Positions 36,554 through 44,150 of a stretch of DNA of 64,000 nt are shown piece by piece; within the stretch, counting starts at the first letter, position 1, and each line of letters begins with the position of its first letter. Position numbers and translations under genes: made by a program. The notes beneath the pieces are model-generated. The model worked only from the letters and a program-made list of their open reading frames with translations, was not told where the DNA came from and ran no database searches. Source of the stretch: CAZABG01 sp964460985 (GTDB lineage: Bacteria > Chlamydiota > Chlamydiia > Chlamydiales > Parachlamydiaceae); NCBI GenBank assembly GCA_964460985.1, contig CAYWQX010000002.1, positions 1 to 64,000 of the forward strand. Direction: 5' to 3'.

Positions 36554-37744
36554 ATGATTTGGCTAACCTTAATAATTCCTCTCTTTCTCTTTAGCAACGA
36601 TTTAGCTCCCTTTATGGAGGGCGGTAGAATAAGGCCGCTCTACGGCAAAGAGCTTGGACCCGATGTGAAAGCTCTACCCGATCGTTATGAACCCCATTGG
36701 CACACTTTAAAAGAGCTGGATGATTCTTCTGTTAAAATACGCTACCCATCAAGAGCTGAGATCACCCGGCTTTATCACGAAAAAAATTGGGAAGAACTTT
36801 CAAACCTGCTCTATCAAGATTATCAAGAGATCGCCGGCACCCCTTTCCAAGAATCGGTCGGAGGATCGATTTACTACCCCTCATTAAACCAATTGTATGC
36901 GGAGAAACTATATCTCTCATTTCCATGGCTCCTTTTACTCATCGGGCTCTATGGAGTGAGTTTGCTCACCGGTTCAACCCCCTTTTTTATCGTTGCGATC
37001 ATTGTTCACACACTTCTGTTAGCCTCAAGAATTTATATATTGGGAAGGCCTCCTGTAGCAAATATGATGGAGACATTAATCTATGTTCCCTGGATCTCAT
37101 CGATCGCCTGCCTCGCCTATTCCCATCAGGTGGTCATTCGGATCGGAAGCTTCCTTGCTATCGTGATACTAGGCCTCTTGCAGCTTACCTTCTCCCCTGC
37201 TAGCTTAGAAACTATCCAAGCGGTTTTAAACTCCAATTTTTGGCTTACCATCCATGTTCTGATGATCGTGGCAAGCTACGGGGTTTTGATTTTAAGTGGA
37301 ATCTTAGCTCATTTATACCTTCTTAAACCTGATTTAGAGCGGGAGAAGCTCATCTTAAAAACTCTTTATATCGGGGTCCTGCTCCTTATTCCCGGCACCC
37401 TCTTAGGGGGAGTATGGGCCGCCGAAAGCTGGGGCAGATTCTGGGACTGGGACCCTAAGGAGGCCTGGGCCTTCATCTCCTCTGCCCTTTACGTGGCAGT
37501 TATTCATGCGTATCGTTATCAAAAAATAGGGGGTTTCGGCTTGGCTATCGGCTCGATCATTGGCATGAATGCAATTACATTTACGTGGTATGGTGTTAAC
37601 TATATATTAGGAACAGGACTCCATAGTTATGGCTTTGGTTCGGGAGGCCAAATCTATTATTATGTATTTGTTTCTATTGAAGTTATTATTATATTTTTAG
37701 CTCTCCTAGGAAGATTCTTGAAAAATAAAAGAAAAGTGTGTTAA
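36554..37744 (+). CDS. ccsA: CcsA-like cytochrome c assembly protein (system II)
   Basis: 396 residues. The start carries a signal-like hydrophobic segment, then a periplasmic stretch of about 100 residues, then about eight membrane spans. The heme-handling signature GGVWAAESWGRFWDWDPKEAWAFIS (WWD motif) is present, with the flanking conserved His in LTIHVLMIV and in VAVIHAYR. With ResB it makes the heme lyase. The extra N-terminal soluble stretch is longer than in typical CcsA. Confidence 0.9.
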   Translation: MIWLTLIIPLFLFSNDLAPFMEGGRIRPLYGKELGPDVKALPDRYEPHWHTLKELDDSSVKIRYPSRAEITRLYHEKNWEELSNLLYQDYQEIAGTPFQESVGGSIYYPSLNQLYAEKLYLSFPWLLLLIGLYGVSLLTGSTPFFIVAIIVHTLLLASRIYILGRPPVANMMETLIYVPWISSIACLAYSHQVVIRIGSFLAIVILGLLQLTFSPASLETIQAVLNSNFWLTIHVLMIVASYGVLILSGILAHLYLLKPDLEREKLILKTLYIGVLLLIPGTLLGGVWAAESWGRFWDWDPKEAWAFISSALYVAVIHAYRYQKIGGFGLAIGSIIGMNAITFTWYGVNYILGTGLHSYGFGSGGQIYYYVFVSIEVIIIFLALLGRFLKNKRKVC

Positions 37745-37775
37745 ATATCCGGATTATCTTTTAGAGGTTCCCTTT

Positions 37776-38267
37776 ATGCGACATATTAAGAGCGAGAGGC
37801 TAAAAAAACTGGAAATTGAGCTCACTGATTTAGAGCAGTGGTTGAAGCTTGGTCTTGTGCCCAAAAAAGATGTCGAAAAACACAAAGAAGAGATCAAAGG
37901 GGTCAAAGCTAAAATTGAGGAAGAAAAAGAGCGTCTTCAGTTCCTCAAAGAAAGCGGCGAGGCCGAAGAGTATATCGCTCCTAAAAGACAAGCAAAAGCG
38001 CATGGCGGGTTCACCGATATGCCAACCATCCCCGATATCGATGTCGGTGAAACTCAAGGGGGATTAACCGAAAGCGGTTTTGATGTGGAATCGGAGTACG
38101 AGGGTTCTGAATCGACCGGTCATGACCATGACGATGAGGAGGAAGAGACTCAAGCGGATGATGGCGAGGCCGAAGAGAAAGAGGAAGAAGAAGACGAGTC
38201 GTTCTTCAGCGATAAAAACCGCTGGAAAAGAGGCGGTATCATTGATCCAGACGCCGACGAGTGGTGA
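37776..38267 (+). CDS. Acidic coiled-coil protein of unknown function
   Basis: 163 residues. Residues 1-66 form a charged coiled coil (LKKLEIELTDLEQWLKLGL; KHKEEIKGVKAKIEEEKERL). Residues 100-147 are extremely acidic (runs of D and E such as DDEEEETQ and EEKEEEEDE). The C-terminus is RWKRGGIIDPDADEW. It is followed by hemW, whose start lies inside its last 26 bases. The glutamate-rich coding bias creates a long spurious basic frame in the same stretch. A chaperone-like or DNA-mimic role can only be guessed. Confidence 0.7.
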   Translation: MRHIKSERLKKLEIELTDLEQWLKLGLVPKKDVEKHKEEIKGVKAKIEEEKERLQFLKESGEAEEYIAPKRQAKAHGGFTDMPTIPDIDVGETQGGLTESGFDVESEYEGSESTGHDHDDEEEETQADDGEAEEKEEEEDESFFSDKNRWKRGGIIDPDADEW

Positions 38268-39333
38268 TTATTCCTTATATTTCCACATCCCTTTTTGTAC
38301 GAAAAAATGTGACTATTGCCATTTTTTCGTACTTCCCAATAAAGACGATCTGAAAGAAAACCTCCTAAAAGGTTTTGATCTTGAACTTACAAGAATTCAG
38401 CCTGAAATTGCCCATAAAAAACTGATATCTATCTATTTTGGAGGGGGAACCCCTTCCCTATTTGGTCCTGCCCGCATCAAACATCTCTTAAATCAACTCC
38501 CTTCCGCTGAAGAAATAACCCTCGAATTAAACCCGGAACTTTGCACTCTCAGCCTTCTCAAAGAATACAAGGAGGCCGGAATCAATAGAATTAGCATAGG
38601 CATTCAAAGTTTTGCCCCCTCCCATTTAGTCACGCTAGGGAGAACCCACACCGCTACTAGCGCGATTCAATCGGTTGAAAAAGCATATGAGGCCGGATTT
38701 ACCAATATTTCGATCGACCTGATGTATGATCTTCCGCACCAGACTCTCTCTGAATGGGAATCAAGTCTCGCCCAAGCGGCAAAACTACCTATAACCCACC
38801 TTTCCCTCTACAATCTTACCATCGAGCCTCACACCGTTTTCTTCAAATACCGAAAAACCCTAGAAAAGCAACTTCCGGAGCCTGAAGTAAGCCAAGCGAT
38901 GTACGAATCGGCCCAAAGAATTCTCTCTTCGGCAGGACTTCACCAATACGAAATCTCCGCTTTTGCTAAACCAGGCTTTCACTCAATCCACAACACAGGC
39001 TACTGGCTCGCCCGCCCCTTCCTCGGACTTGGCCCCTCCGCCTTCAGCTTTTGGAATAATTCCCGTTTCAGAAACGTGGCAAACCTGAACAAATACCTTC
39101 ATGCGCTTCAAAATAACAAAAGCCCTGTCGACTTTGAAGAAACCCTTTCTCCCTCCGCCCTTGAGCGTGAACTCTTTCTCGTAGCTGTCCGCTTGCTGCA
39201 AGGAACACGCCTTCCCTCCTTCCCCATCACCGAGCAAATTGAAAAAGGGTATCTTCACATCGAAAATAACCTCGTCAAGCTCACCCCTAAAGGGATTCTC
39301 TTCTACGACACCGTCGCAGAAGAATTGGTCTAA
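38242..39333 (+). CDS. hemW: HemW-like radical SAM protein (HemN family)
   Basis: 363 residues from a TTG at 38242, which has AAGAGG about 8 bases upstream. Radical SAM motif HIPFCTKKCDYCHFF (C-x3-C-x2-C), then FGGGTPSLF, ELNPE, GINRISIGIQSF, LGRTHT, SIDLMYDLPHQT and the HNTGYWLARPFLGLGPSAFSFW segment typical of HemW. HemW is a heme chaperone; a residual coproporphyrinogen dehydrogenase role cannot be excluded. The open frame continues upstream to 38080, but that part is the out-of-frame shadow of the acidic gene, with an implausible Arg/Lys/Met-rich sequence. Confidence 0.9.
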   Translation: MIQTPTSGDYSLYFHIPFCTKKCDYCHFFVLPNKDDLKENLLKGFDLELTRIQPEIAHKKLISIYFGGGTPSLFGPARIKHLLNQLPSAEEITLELNPELCTLSLLKEYKEAGINRISIGIQSFAPSHLVTLGRTHTATSAIQSVEKAYEAGFTNISIDLMYDLPHQTLSEWESSLAQAAKLPITHLSLYNLTIEPHTVFFKYRKTLEKQLPEPEVSQAMYESAQRILSSAGLHQYEISAFAKPGFHSIHNTGYWLARPFLGLGPSAFSFWNNSRFRNVANLNKYLHALQNNKSPVDFEETLSPSALERELFLVAVRLLQGTRLPSFPITEQIEKGYLHIENNLVKLTPKGILFYDTVAEELV

Positions 39334-39361
39334 GTGAAAAAAACTGATAATTATTAATTAA

Positions 39362-39376
39362 ATCCTTTAAAAGGAT
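39362..39376. repeat. Short palindrome ATCCTTTAAAAGGAT, left of the toxin-antitoxin module
   Basis: A perfect palindrome with adjoining AAAAATC, lying after hemW and before the toxin gene. A near-identical copy (AATCCTTAAAAGGATT followed by AGAATC) sits at 40682-40697 on the other side of the module. It may serve as a terminator or mark the boundaries of an inserted segment. Confidence 0.55.
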
Positions 39377-39424
39377 AAAAATCGATTTTTTAAATTATAT
39401 TTTTATTGAAATTGAAGCATGAGA

Positions 39425-39778
39425 CTAATGTTTGTAAAGTAATTTTAAATAATCATGATCTGCTCTCTCCATGTCACCCTTATAATAAATTTCTATAAAA
39501 GTGACTTTGAATTCATCAGGATGTTGAGAATAAATCAGTCTCATTCCAGACCGAGCACCTTTTCCCTTCAACGCTTTACATGCGAATTTCGTAACTTTAT
39601 ATATCGGAGGGTAATCAAAACCTAAATTGTTCATTCGCTCAATACCATCAACGTCAATTTTGTAAATATGGAATAGAGTAAGGAGAGTATTCACGAGGGT
39701 TTTGAGATCTTCTTCCAATATCGTAAGCCGTTTTAGAAGCTTTTTAAGATCTTTATTGAATCTATCTGTTCGGTCAAT
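39425..39778 (-). CDS. RelE/ParE-like toxin of a PanA-type toxin-antitoxin pair, noncanonical start
   Basis: 117 residues if read from an ATT at 39778 that overlaps the antitoxin stop; a TTG at 39718 would give only 97. The fuller reading supplies the first helix expected of a RelE-fold protein (DRFNKDLKKLLKRLTILEEDL). Then come an IYKVTKFACKALKGKGARSGMRLIY core and FIEIYYKGDMER, typical of RelE/HigB-like mRNA interferases with Lys/Arg/Tyr active-site residues. No ATG or GTG occurs between the upstream TAG and the TTG. Likely an mRNA-cutting toxin; it could also be an attenuated allele. Confidence 0.75.
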   Translation of the reverse strand: MDRTDRFNKDLKKLLKRLTILEEDLKTLVNTLLTLFHIYKIDVDGIERMNNLGFDYPPIYKVTKFACKALKGKGARSGMRLIYSQHPDEFKVTFIEIYYKGDMERADHDYLKLLYKH

Positions 39779-40565
39779 CTACTTGAATGTCATCCGGTGA
39801 ATACTCTCTTACACTGTAGGGAGGAGTTCGGTAAAAAACTGATTCGTAATCAATTTTATGTTTATCAGCGGCAACTATCCAAGGCACATCGTGATGAGAG
39901 TATTCGCTTATTTGAGCAGCGTTCATATTTGAAAGTTTTTGGAGGACATCATCAATCAGAGTAATTTCTGCGGCATTAAAAATGGAGAGATCGGGCTCTC
40001 TTCGAGGCAAGTATTTTTTAAGCTCATACTGAAAATACTTACTTTTCACAACTTCTAATTCTTTATTATCGATCATCTTCTGAACGATAACCTTAAACTC
40101 AACCGGAGTCGGTCCAAAGTTATTTTTGATGTAAGTCGCACCTATAAGCTGCTCCTCATATTTTTCGTAAAAATCAAAATCGATAAAATAAAGAATTTTA
40201 TATAGTACAGTCTCCCCCACATTTGGTTTTGCGCCTACTTTACCTAAAATATACAGCAAAACTTCTTTAAATTTTTTTAGATTTTTAGCAGGAACACTGA
40301 CTCGGATATCAAGCGTTTTCTCATGCGACTTAATTGCTTTCTCAAACACGACCACAGGATCAACTTCTAAATTTAACAGCGCGTCGATTGACACTCTTAA
40401 CGCCTTCGATAGCAAAATTAGCTCTTCTGCTTTTAAAGATCTTTTATCGTTTTCAACCATGGAAAGAGCTGCTCGATCCATCGAAAGCTGACGAGAGAGA
40501 GCCTCCTGACTCAGGCCAGACAACTCACGTAATGTCTTAATTTTATTGCCTATGCTGTATCCCAT
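39774..40565 (-). CDS. HTH-XRE antitoxin with Panacea (DUF4065) domain, PanA type
   Basis: 263 residues from the ATG at 40565. Residues 3-62 are an XRE helix-turn-helix (IKTLRELSGLSQEALSRQLS; RAALSMVENDKRSL). From about residue 95 a Panacea/DUF4065 domain follows, with LLYILGKVGAKPNVGETVLYKILYFIDFDFYEKY, YIKNNFGPTPVEF and ISEYSHHDVPW. Panacea proteins (PanA) neutralise unrelated toxins encoded beside them; HTH-fused PanA is known. The gene directly precedes the RelE-like toxin. The HTH probably autoregulates through the palindrome at 40587-40601. Confidence 0.85.
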   Translation of the reverse strand: MGYSIGNKIKTLRELSGLSQEALSRQLSMDRAALSMVENDKRSLKAEELILLSKALRVSIDALLNLEVDPVVVFEKAIKSHEKTLDIRVSVPAKNLKKFKEVLLYILGKVGAKPNVGETVLYKILYFIDFDFYEKYEEQLIGATYIKNNFGPTPVEFKVIVQKMIDNKELEVVKSKYFQYELKKYLPRREPDLSIFNAAEITLIDDVLQKLSNMNAAQISEYSHHDVPWIVAADKHKIDYESVFYRTPPYSVREYSPDDIQVD

Positions 40566-40572
40566 AACAAGA

Positions 40573-40601
40573 ATTATATAAAATGTTTGATTTTCAATCA
40601 A
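40573..40601 (-). promoter_or_regulatory. Promoter and operator of the toxin-antitoxin operon
   Basis: On the minus strand TTGATT (-35, 40601-40596) and TATAAT (-10, 40578-40573) are separated by exactly 17 bases. An inverted repeat TTGATT-TTC-AATCAA (40587-40601) covers the -35 element and is a natural site for the encoded HTH protein. The predicted start of transcription falls at 40566-40565, on the antitoxin ATG, so the mRNA would be leaderless. Confidence 0.65.
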
Positions 40602-40681
40602 TCAATGTTTGGATATCTATCAAAAATAAAACTGAAATTTTGTTCTTAAATCTCGTCTTAATAAAACATTAACATTAAACA

Positions 40682-40697
40682 AATCCTTAAAAGGATT
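40682..40697. repeat. Short palindrome AATCCTTAAAAGGATT, right of the toxin-antitoxin module
   Basis: Counterpart of the palindrome at 39362-39376, in the same orientation and with similar flanks (AAATCCTT before, A(A/G)AATC after). It lies between the divergent antitoxin and the gene at 40735. Confidence 0.55.
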
Positions 40698-40734
40698 AGA
40701 ATCTAATATAAATGATTAATAATCGAAAGGTTAT

Positions 40735-40998
40735 ATGCGTATAGATGATGATGAATTAAGACTTATTAGCCGTAAAAGGGCTCAGCAATATCAAAAATTA
40801 CAGGCTTCTAATATAAATCAAATTGGAGGCAATTCCCCTACTATTACTCTAGTGTTCGGCAAAATGGCCGGAAGATCTTTTAATCAGATCGAAAGATCGG
40901 GCTCTAAAGAACAACATATTTTTCAAAAATACCTGAACAACACTCAAGAAGATCGTATACTTGCTAATTACGTAAATACTGTCAAAAAACATAACTAA
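40735..40998 (+). CDS. Small hypothetical protein before the Trp-repeat gene
   Basis: 87 residues, basic, no recognised family, no signal peptide or membrane span. The ATG follows AAAGG. It ends 11 bases before the Trp-repeat protein gene, so it shares its transcript; a size and position like this would suit a chaperone or regulator of the large downstream protein, but it is not acidic as type III chaperones usually are. Function unknown. Confidence 0.55.
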   Translation: MRIDDDELRLISRKRAQQYQKLQASNINQIGGNSPTITLVFGKMAGRSFNQIERSGSKEQHIFQKYLNNTQEDRILANYVNTVKKHN

Positions 40999-41009
40999 CG
41001 AGGTTATCC

Positions 41010-43046
41010 TTGAATAATTTACACGTCACGCTCTCGCTTACCTCAAAATCGGTGCAAGTTCATATCACAGTTGCTAAACAATCAAATTCCAACCTCACTA
41101 TCGGCGGAAAAGCCTATTCCCTTCATGGAGATAAAGAGGGAATAAAATGGATAAAAGAGAGGATCAACCAAACCCCTTCCTTTAAAGATATGGGATCCTT
41201 AAAAGCAACTCTCCAATCAGTTCCTCCTATTCCAGGAGCCTTGCAGGTTTTAGGGATAAGATTAACGGATGACAGAACAGCTCTTGAGAAAATGCAAAGA
41301 GGACTCGAACACGCAAAAACGATTGGCCATGGAATTACAAAAACTCAATCTGAAGGTAGACGGGGCCGTATCATCGGTCATCATTATTACAGAGAAATCT
41401 TTGGATCAAGACAAGAAAGCACTCCTTTACAAGATCAGAAACTACACTTATGGAAAGAAGACGTGGAAAACTCACTTTCCTTCATTGATTGGGAAAAGAC
41501 CAAAATGGATGAATGGAGAGCTTCAGAAACCTCTCTTGGATTTGTTGAATGGGTTTCCGATGGTGATTGGAAAAAATCTAATACGACGGATTCTTTCGAG
41601 CTTTGGGAGTTAAAACGTCTCTGGAAAAGATTAAAAAGCGATAAACCATTTGCAGAGTGGAAAAAATCGGATGATGCTTTTAGGGAAGAAGAGCGAAAAG
41701 AAAATACCCCTCACCTAAATTTTAGAGATTTCAACAGCCTTCTTAACGCCGCTATTGCTTCAGGGACCAGTTTATCGCTCGCTAACTTCGAGAAATTTCA
41801 AAAATGGAAGCAAGCAGGCTCTCCAGGTCTTTTTGCCGAATGGTCCAGCCAAGAAGATTGGAAAAAGTCAAACTCTCCTCTTCCCTTTCATGAGTGGATG
41901 GATAAGCAGGAAATTGATTTAAAAAAACGATGGGAGGGTTCTGGGTTAAAGGATGCCGGAATGACCTTCGATATATGGCGTTTGCAACAAGACGGAACCG
42001 CCCTAGTCGACATAAACCCTTTTCATCGTTTGAATGATCATGAAAGAAAAGTTTACAAAGTGTCGTTCGATCAAGATGAGAAGAGACTTACCATAATTAC
42101 TCGAAATGGGAAACCTTATAATACAGAGCATGATAAAACACTGCACAGCGGAAATGGCTATGCTATCTTTGTTTTGAGTCCATCTAAAGAGATCTACGCT
42201 GCCTCTCATATTGGAGGCGTCTTTCACCACTCAAGCTTTTTAGATGATGGTGCCGTTATTGCGGGAGGAGAAATCAAAACAGATAAAAACGGTCATATCC
42301 TATACCTATCGAGTAAAAGCGGTCATTATAAACCAGGGGATCAAGAAAATATCATTATGCTTCGATACTTTAAGGATAAGGGCATTGACCTATCCAAGGT
42401 AGAATTTAGCTGCTATACAAAAAAAGGTGAAAGCAGAACCTATAGAAGTGCCGAAAAATATCTTCAGAAACTGGAATTTAAACAAAACGAGAGAAGACAG
42501 TTATTAGCAGGCATTAGCGGACAAAATCTTATTCATCGAGGCTTACAAAATCCCCTTTATGTGGTGTTGAATAATATGAATAAATTATACGCAGGCCCAT
42601 CTCTCTACAGTGCCTTCGAACACATAAAAATCAATGAAATTGAAATTAAAAGATTAGAGGCCAAAATTAAACGACTCGAAGCTCATAATGCCTTCTTAAA
42701 AGATACCCAAGGCCTTAAAAGAACCCGATTGAGTCGAGCTCAAATGATAAAAACGAATGAGTCTCACATCCAAGAACTTCAAAAGAAGATCGATGCTTTA
42801 CAGTTTACACCTGGAATGGAAGACATATGTGGTGGAGGACTCTTCACCCTCAACGACCAAAACGAAATCGTTCATATTGATTTTAAAATCAAAGATCATC
42901 CATTAGACGATAAAGAGGTCAAAAGAACTCTTAATGCTCTAAAACAAAAAGGTGTTGATCTTAGCCAAATATCTCTTACATACTATATAAAAGGAAAGTC
43001 TGTAGATCTTCCCAATGCCCTAGAGTATTTAAAGAGCTTTAAATAA
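41010..43046 (+). CDS. Large Trp-repeat protein with SGHY-type domain, possible effector
   Basis: 678 residues, TTG start at 41010 with GAGG seven bases upstream. Residues about 146-325 hold seven or eight degenerate units of 18-20 residues with the pattern (L/P)xF-x-x-W-x5-7-W(K/R), for example FVEWVSDGDWKK and FAEWSSQEDWKKSNS. A globular domain follows (about 345-480) with GNGYAIFVLSPSKEIYAASH and LYLSSKSGHYKPGDQENI, then a coiled coil (about 540-590) and a second weaker copy of the domain (about 600-678, both copies with a G(I/V)DLS segment). No family recognised with confidence. It looks like a multi-domain secreted protein. Confidence 0.75.
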   Translation: MNNLHVTLSLTSKSVQVHITVAKQSNSNLTIGGKAYSLHGDKEGIKWIKERINQTPSFKDMGSLKATLQSVPPIPGALQVLGIRLTDDRTALEKMQRGLEHAKTIGHGITKTQSEGRRGRIIGHHYYREIFGSRQESTPLQDQKLHLWKEDVENSLSFIDWEKTKMDEWRASETSLGFVEWVSDGDWKKSNTTDSFELWELKRLWKRLKSDKPFAEWKKSDDAFREEERKENTPHLNFRDFNSLLNAAIASGTSLSLANFEKFQKWKQAGSPGLFAEWSSQEDWKKSNSPLPFHEWMDKQEIDLKKRWEGSGLKDAGMTFDIWRLQQDGTALVDINPFHRLNDHERKVYKVSFDQDEKRLTIITRNGKPYNTEHDKTLHSGNGYAIFVLSPSKEIYAASHIGGVFHHSSFLDDGAVIAGGEIKTDKNGHILYLSSKSGHYKPGDQENIIMLRYFKDKGIDLSKVEFSCYTKKGESRTYRSAEKYLQKLEFKQNERRQLLAGISGQNLIHRGLQNPLYVVLNNMNKLYAGPSLYSAFEHIKINEIEIKRLEAKIKRLEAHNAFLKDTQGLKRTRLSRAQMIKTNESHIQELQKKIDALQFTPGMEDICGGGLFTLNDQNEIVHIDFKIKDHPLDDKEVKRTLNALKQKGVDLSQISLTYYIKGKSVDLPNALEYLKSFK

Positions 43047-43052
43047 AAATGA

Positions 43053-43502
43053 ATGATAGATAACCAAACCGCAGCAACACTCGAAGCAATTAAGGAAACA
43101 ATTAATGAAGAATATGGTTTTCATGATGATATTCCCAGAATAAACTATGGGCCTTGCGGTGTGTTTGCACAAGTTTTCTTCCTAAAATGGAATAGTCTCT
43201 TCTCGAAACAGGTTCATATCTGCTTTGTTTTAACCAAAGATAAAGAAGAATGTGATCACATTTTAATCAGACTCCCTTCAGGAGATCTTTATGATGGGGG
43301 CATAGGGGTTCATAAACGAACTCGATACGAGCCGCAATTTGTTATTGAAGAGATGATTGATTATGACGAAGATCTTTTAGAAAAATGGTCATATGGGCTC
43401 AAACGCACATACCCACGATTTTGTCCAAATTTCGACCGCACTTTTATCGAAAAAATAATCAATACCCATTTAGAAGAACTCCACCGTTTAATAAAGGCTT
43501 AG
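43053..43502 (+). CDS. Predicted papain-like cysteine hydrolase
   Basis: 149 residues, 6 bases after the Trp-repeat gene. The pattern NYGPCGVFAQVFF places a Cys (residue 35) at the start of a helix; CDHILIRLPSGDLYDGG supplies a His (69) and an Asp (78 or 81) on adjacent strands. This Cys-helix, His-strand, Asp order is that of papain-like, transglutaminase-like and NlpC/P60 folds. No close family identified. The context (Trp-repeat protein upstream, Ulp1-like protease downstream on the other strand) suggests a host-directed protease or a processing enzyme. Catalysis is inferred only from the motif. Confidence 0.6.
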   Translation: MIDNQTAATLEAIKETINEEYGFHDDIPRINYGPCGVFAQVFFLKWNSLFSKQVHICFVLTKDKEECDHILIRLPSGDLYDGGIGVHKRTRYEPQFVIEEMIDYDEDLLEKWSYGLKRTYPRFCPNFDRTFIEKIINTHLEELHRLIKA

Positions 43503-43511
43503 CAACCTTCA

Positions 43512-44102
43512 TTATTTAGCATTAAGAGTTTTATTTACATGATCCATGACTTCTAAACGGCGAGCTGCTATTTCCCAATACATTTTAGGAAATGGAATAC
43601 TATCCATTTCGGAATATGTTTTTCCTTTTCCAGCAAGAGCTGTAAAATGCAAAGCAAAAATTCCACAATTCCAAAAATCTTGCTGCTTACATTCGGCTAG
43701 GATAGAGGGCTGAGAACTATCATTTTTATTTTGGTTTATTTTCCATTTAGGATCGTTATCGATTTTTTTAATCCAACTAAGAGCTTGCTGGAGTCTTTCA
43801 CAGACTTTCTCAGCCTGTCTGTTTGGCTTAACGCTATCGATATAGGAGATGGATTTTTCTTTAAAATTGAAATGAATCATTGTCCAATGACGACCTGAGC
43901 CTGTGCTTAAATTAATAGGCAGAGCTAGTATGTTTTTATCTGCACTCATTAGAGATTTTCTAAGTTCCCCAGGGACCTCAATAGGACAATTTTCACAGAT
44001 AATTTTAGGATTATTTTCTTTAAAGTTTGACAAGATTCGGGAGAAATAAGGTTCAGATCTTCCATCCTTTTCATTCCAATCTCTGCCGTTAGCTTCCAAC
44101 AT
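43512..44102 (-). CDS. Ulp1-like (C48) cysteine protease, possible deubiquitinase or deSUMOylase
   Basis: 196 residues. The catalytic set of clan CE is visible: His72 in SGRHWTMIHFNF, Asp89 in SISYIDSVKPN, Gln140 and Cys146 in KQQDFWNCGIFALHF. This is the Ulp1/SENP/ChlaDub fold used by intracellular bacteria to remove ubiquitin or related tags from host proteins. The frame stays open for 16 codons upstream of the ATG, with plausible protein sequence (DNGAAFLSPNFS), but has no start there, so the N-terminus may be shortened. It is separated by 48 bases from the Nudix gene on the same strand. Confidence 0.82.
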   Translation of the reverse strand: MLEANGRDWNEKDGRSEPYFSRILSNFKENNPKIICENCPIEVPGELRKSLMSADKNILALPINLSTGSGRHWTMIHFNFKEKSISYIDSVKPNRQAEKVCERLQQALSWIKKIDNDPKWKINQNKNDSSQPSILAECKQQDFWNCGIFALHFTALAGKGKTYSEMDSIPFPKMYWEIAARRLEVMDHVNKTLNAK

Positions 44103-44150
44103 TGAAAAATTAGGAGATAGAAAAGCAGCTCCGTTGTCCTCTTGGTCCCT

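Noticed and set aside
41445..41985. Trp-rich units as pentapeptide, TPR or WD40 repeats
   Set aside because: Spacing (18-20 residues, two Trp per unit, no GH/WD pairs, no TPR consensus) does not fit these known repeats.
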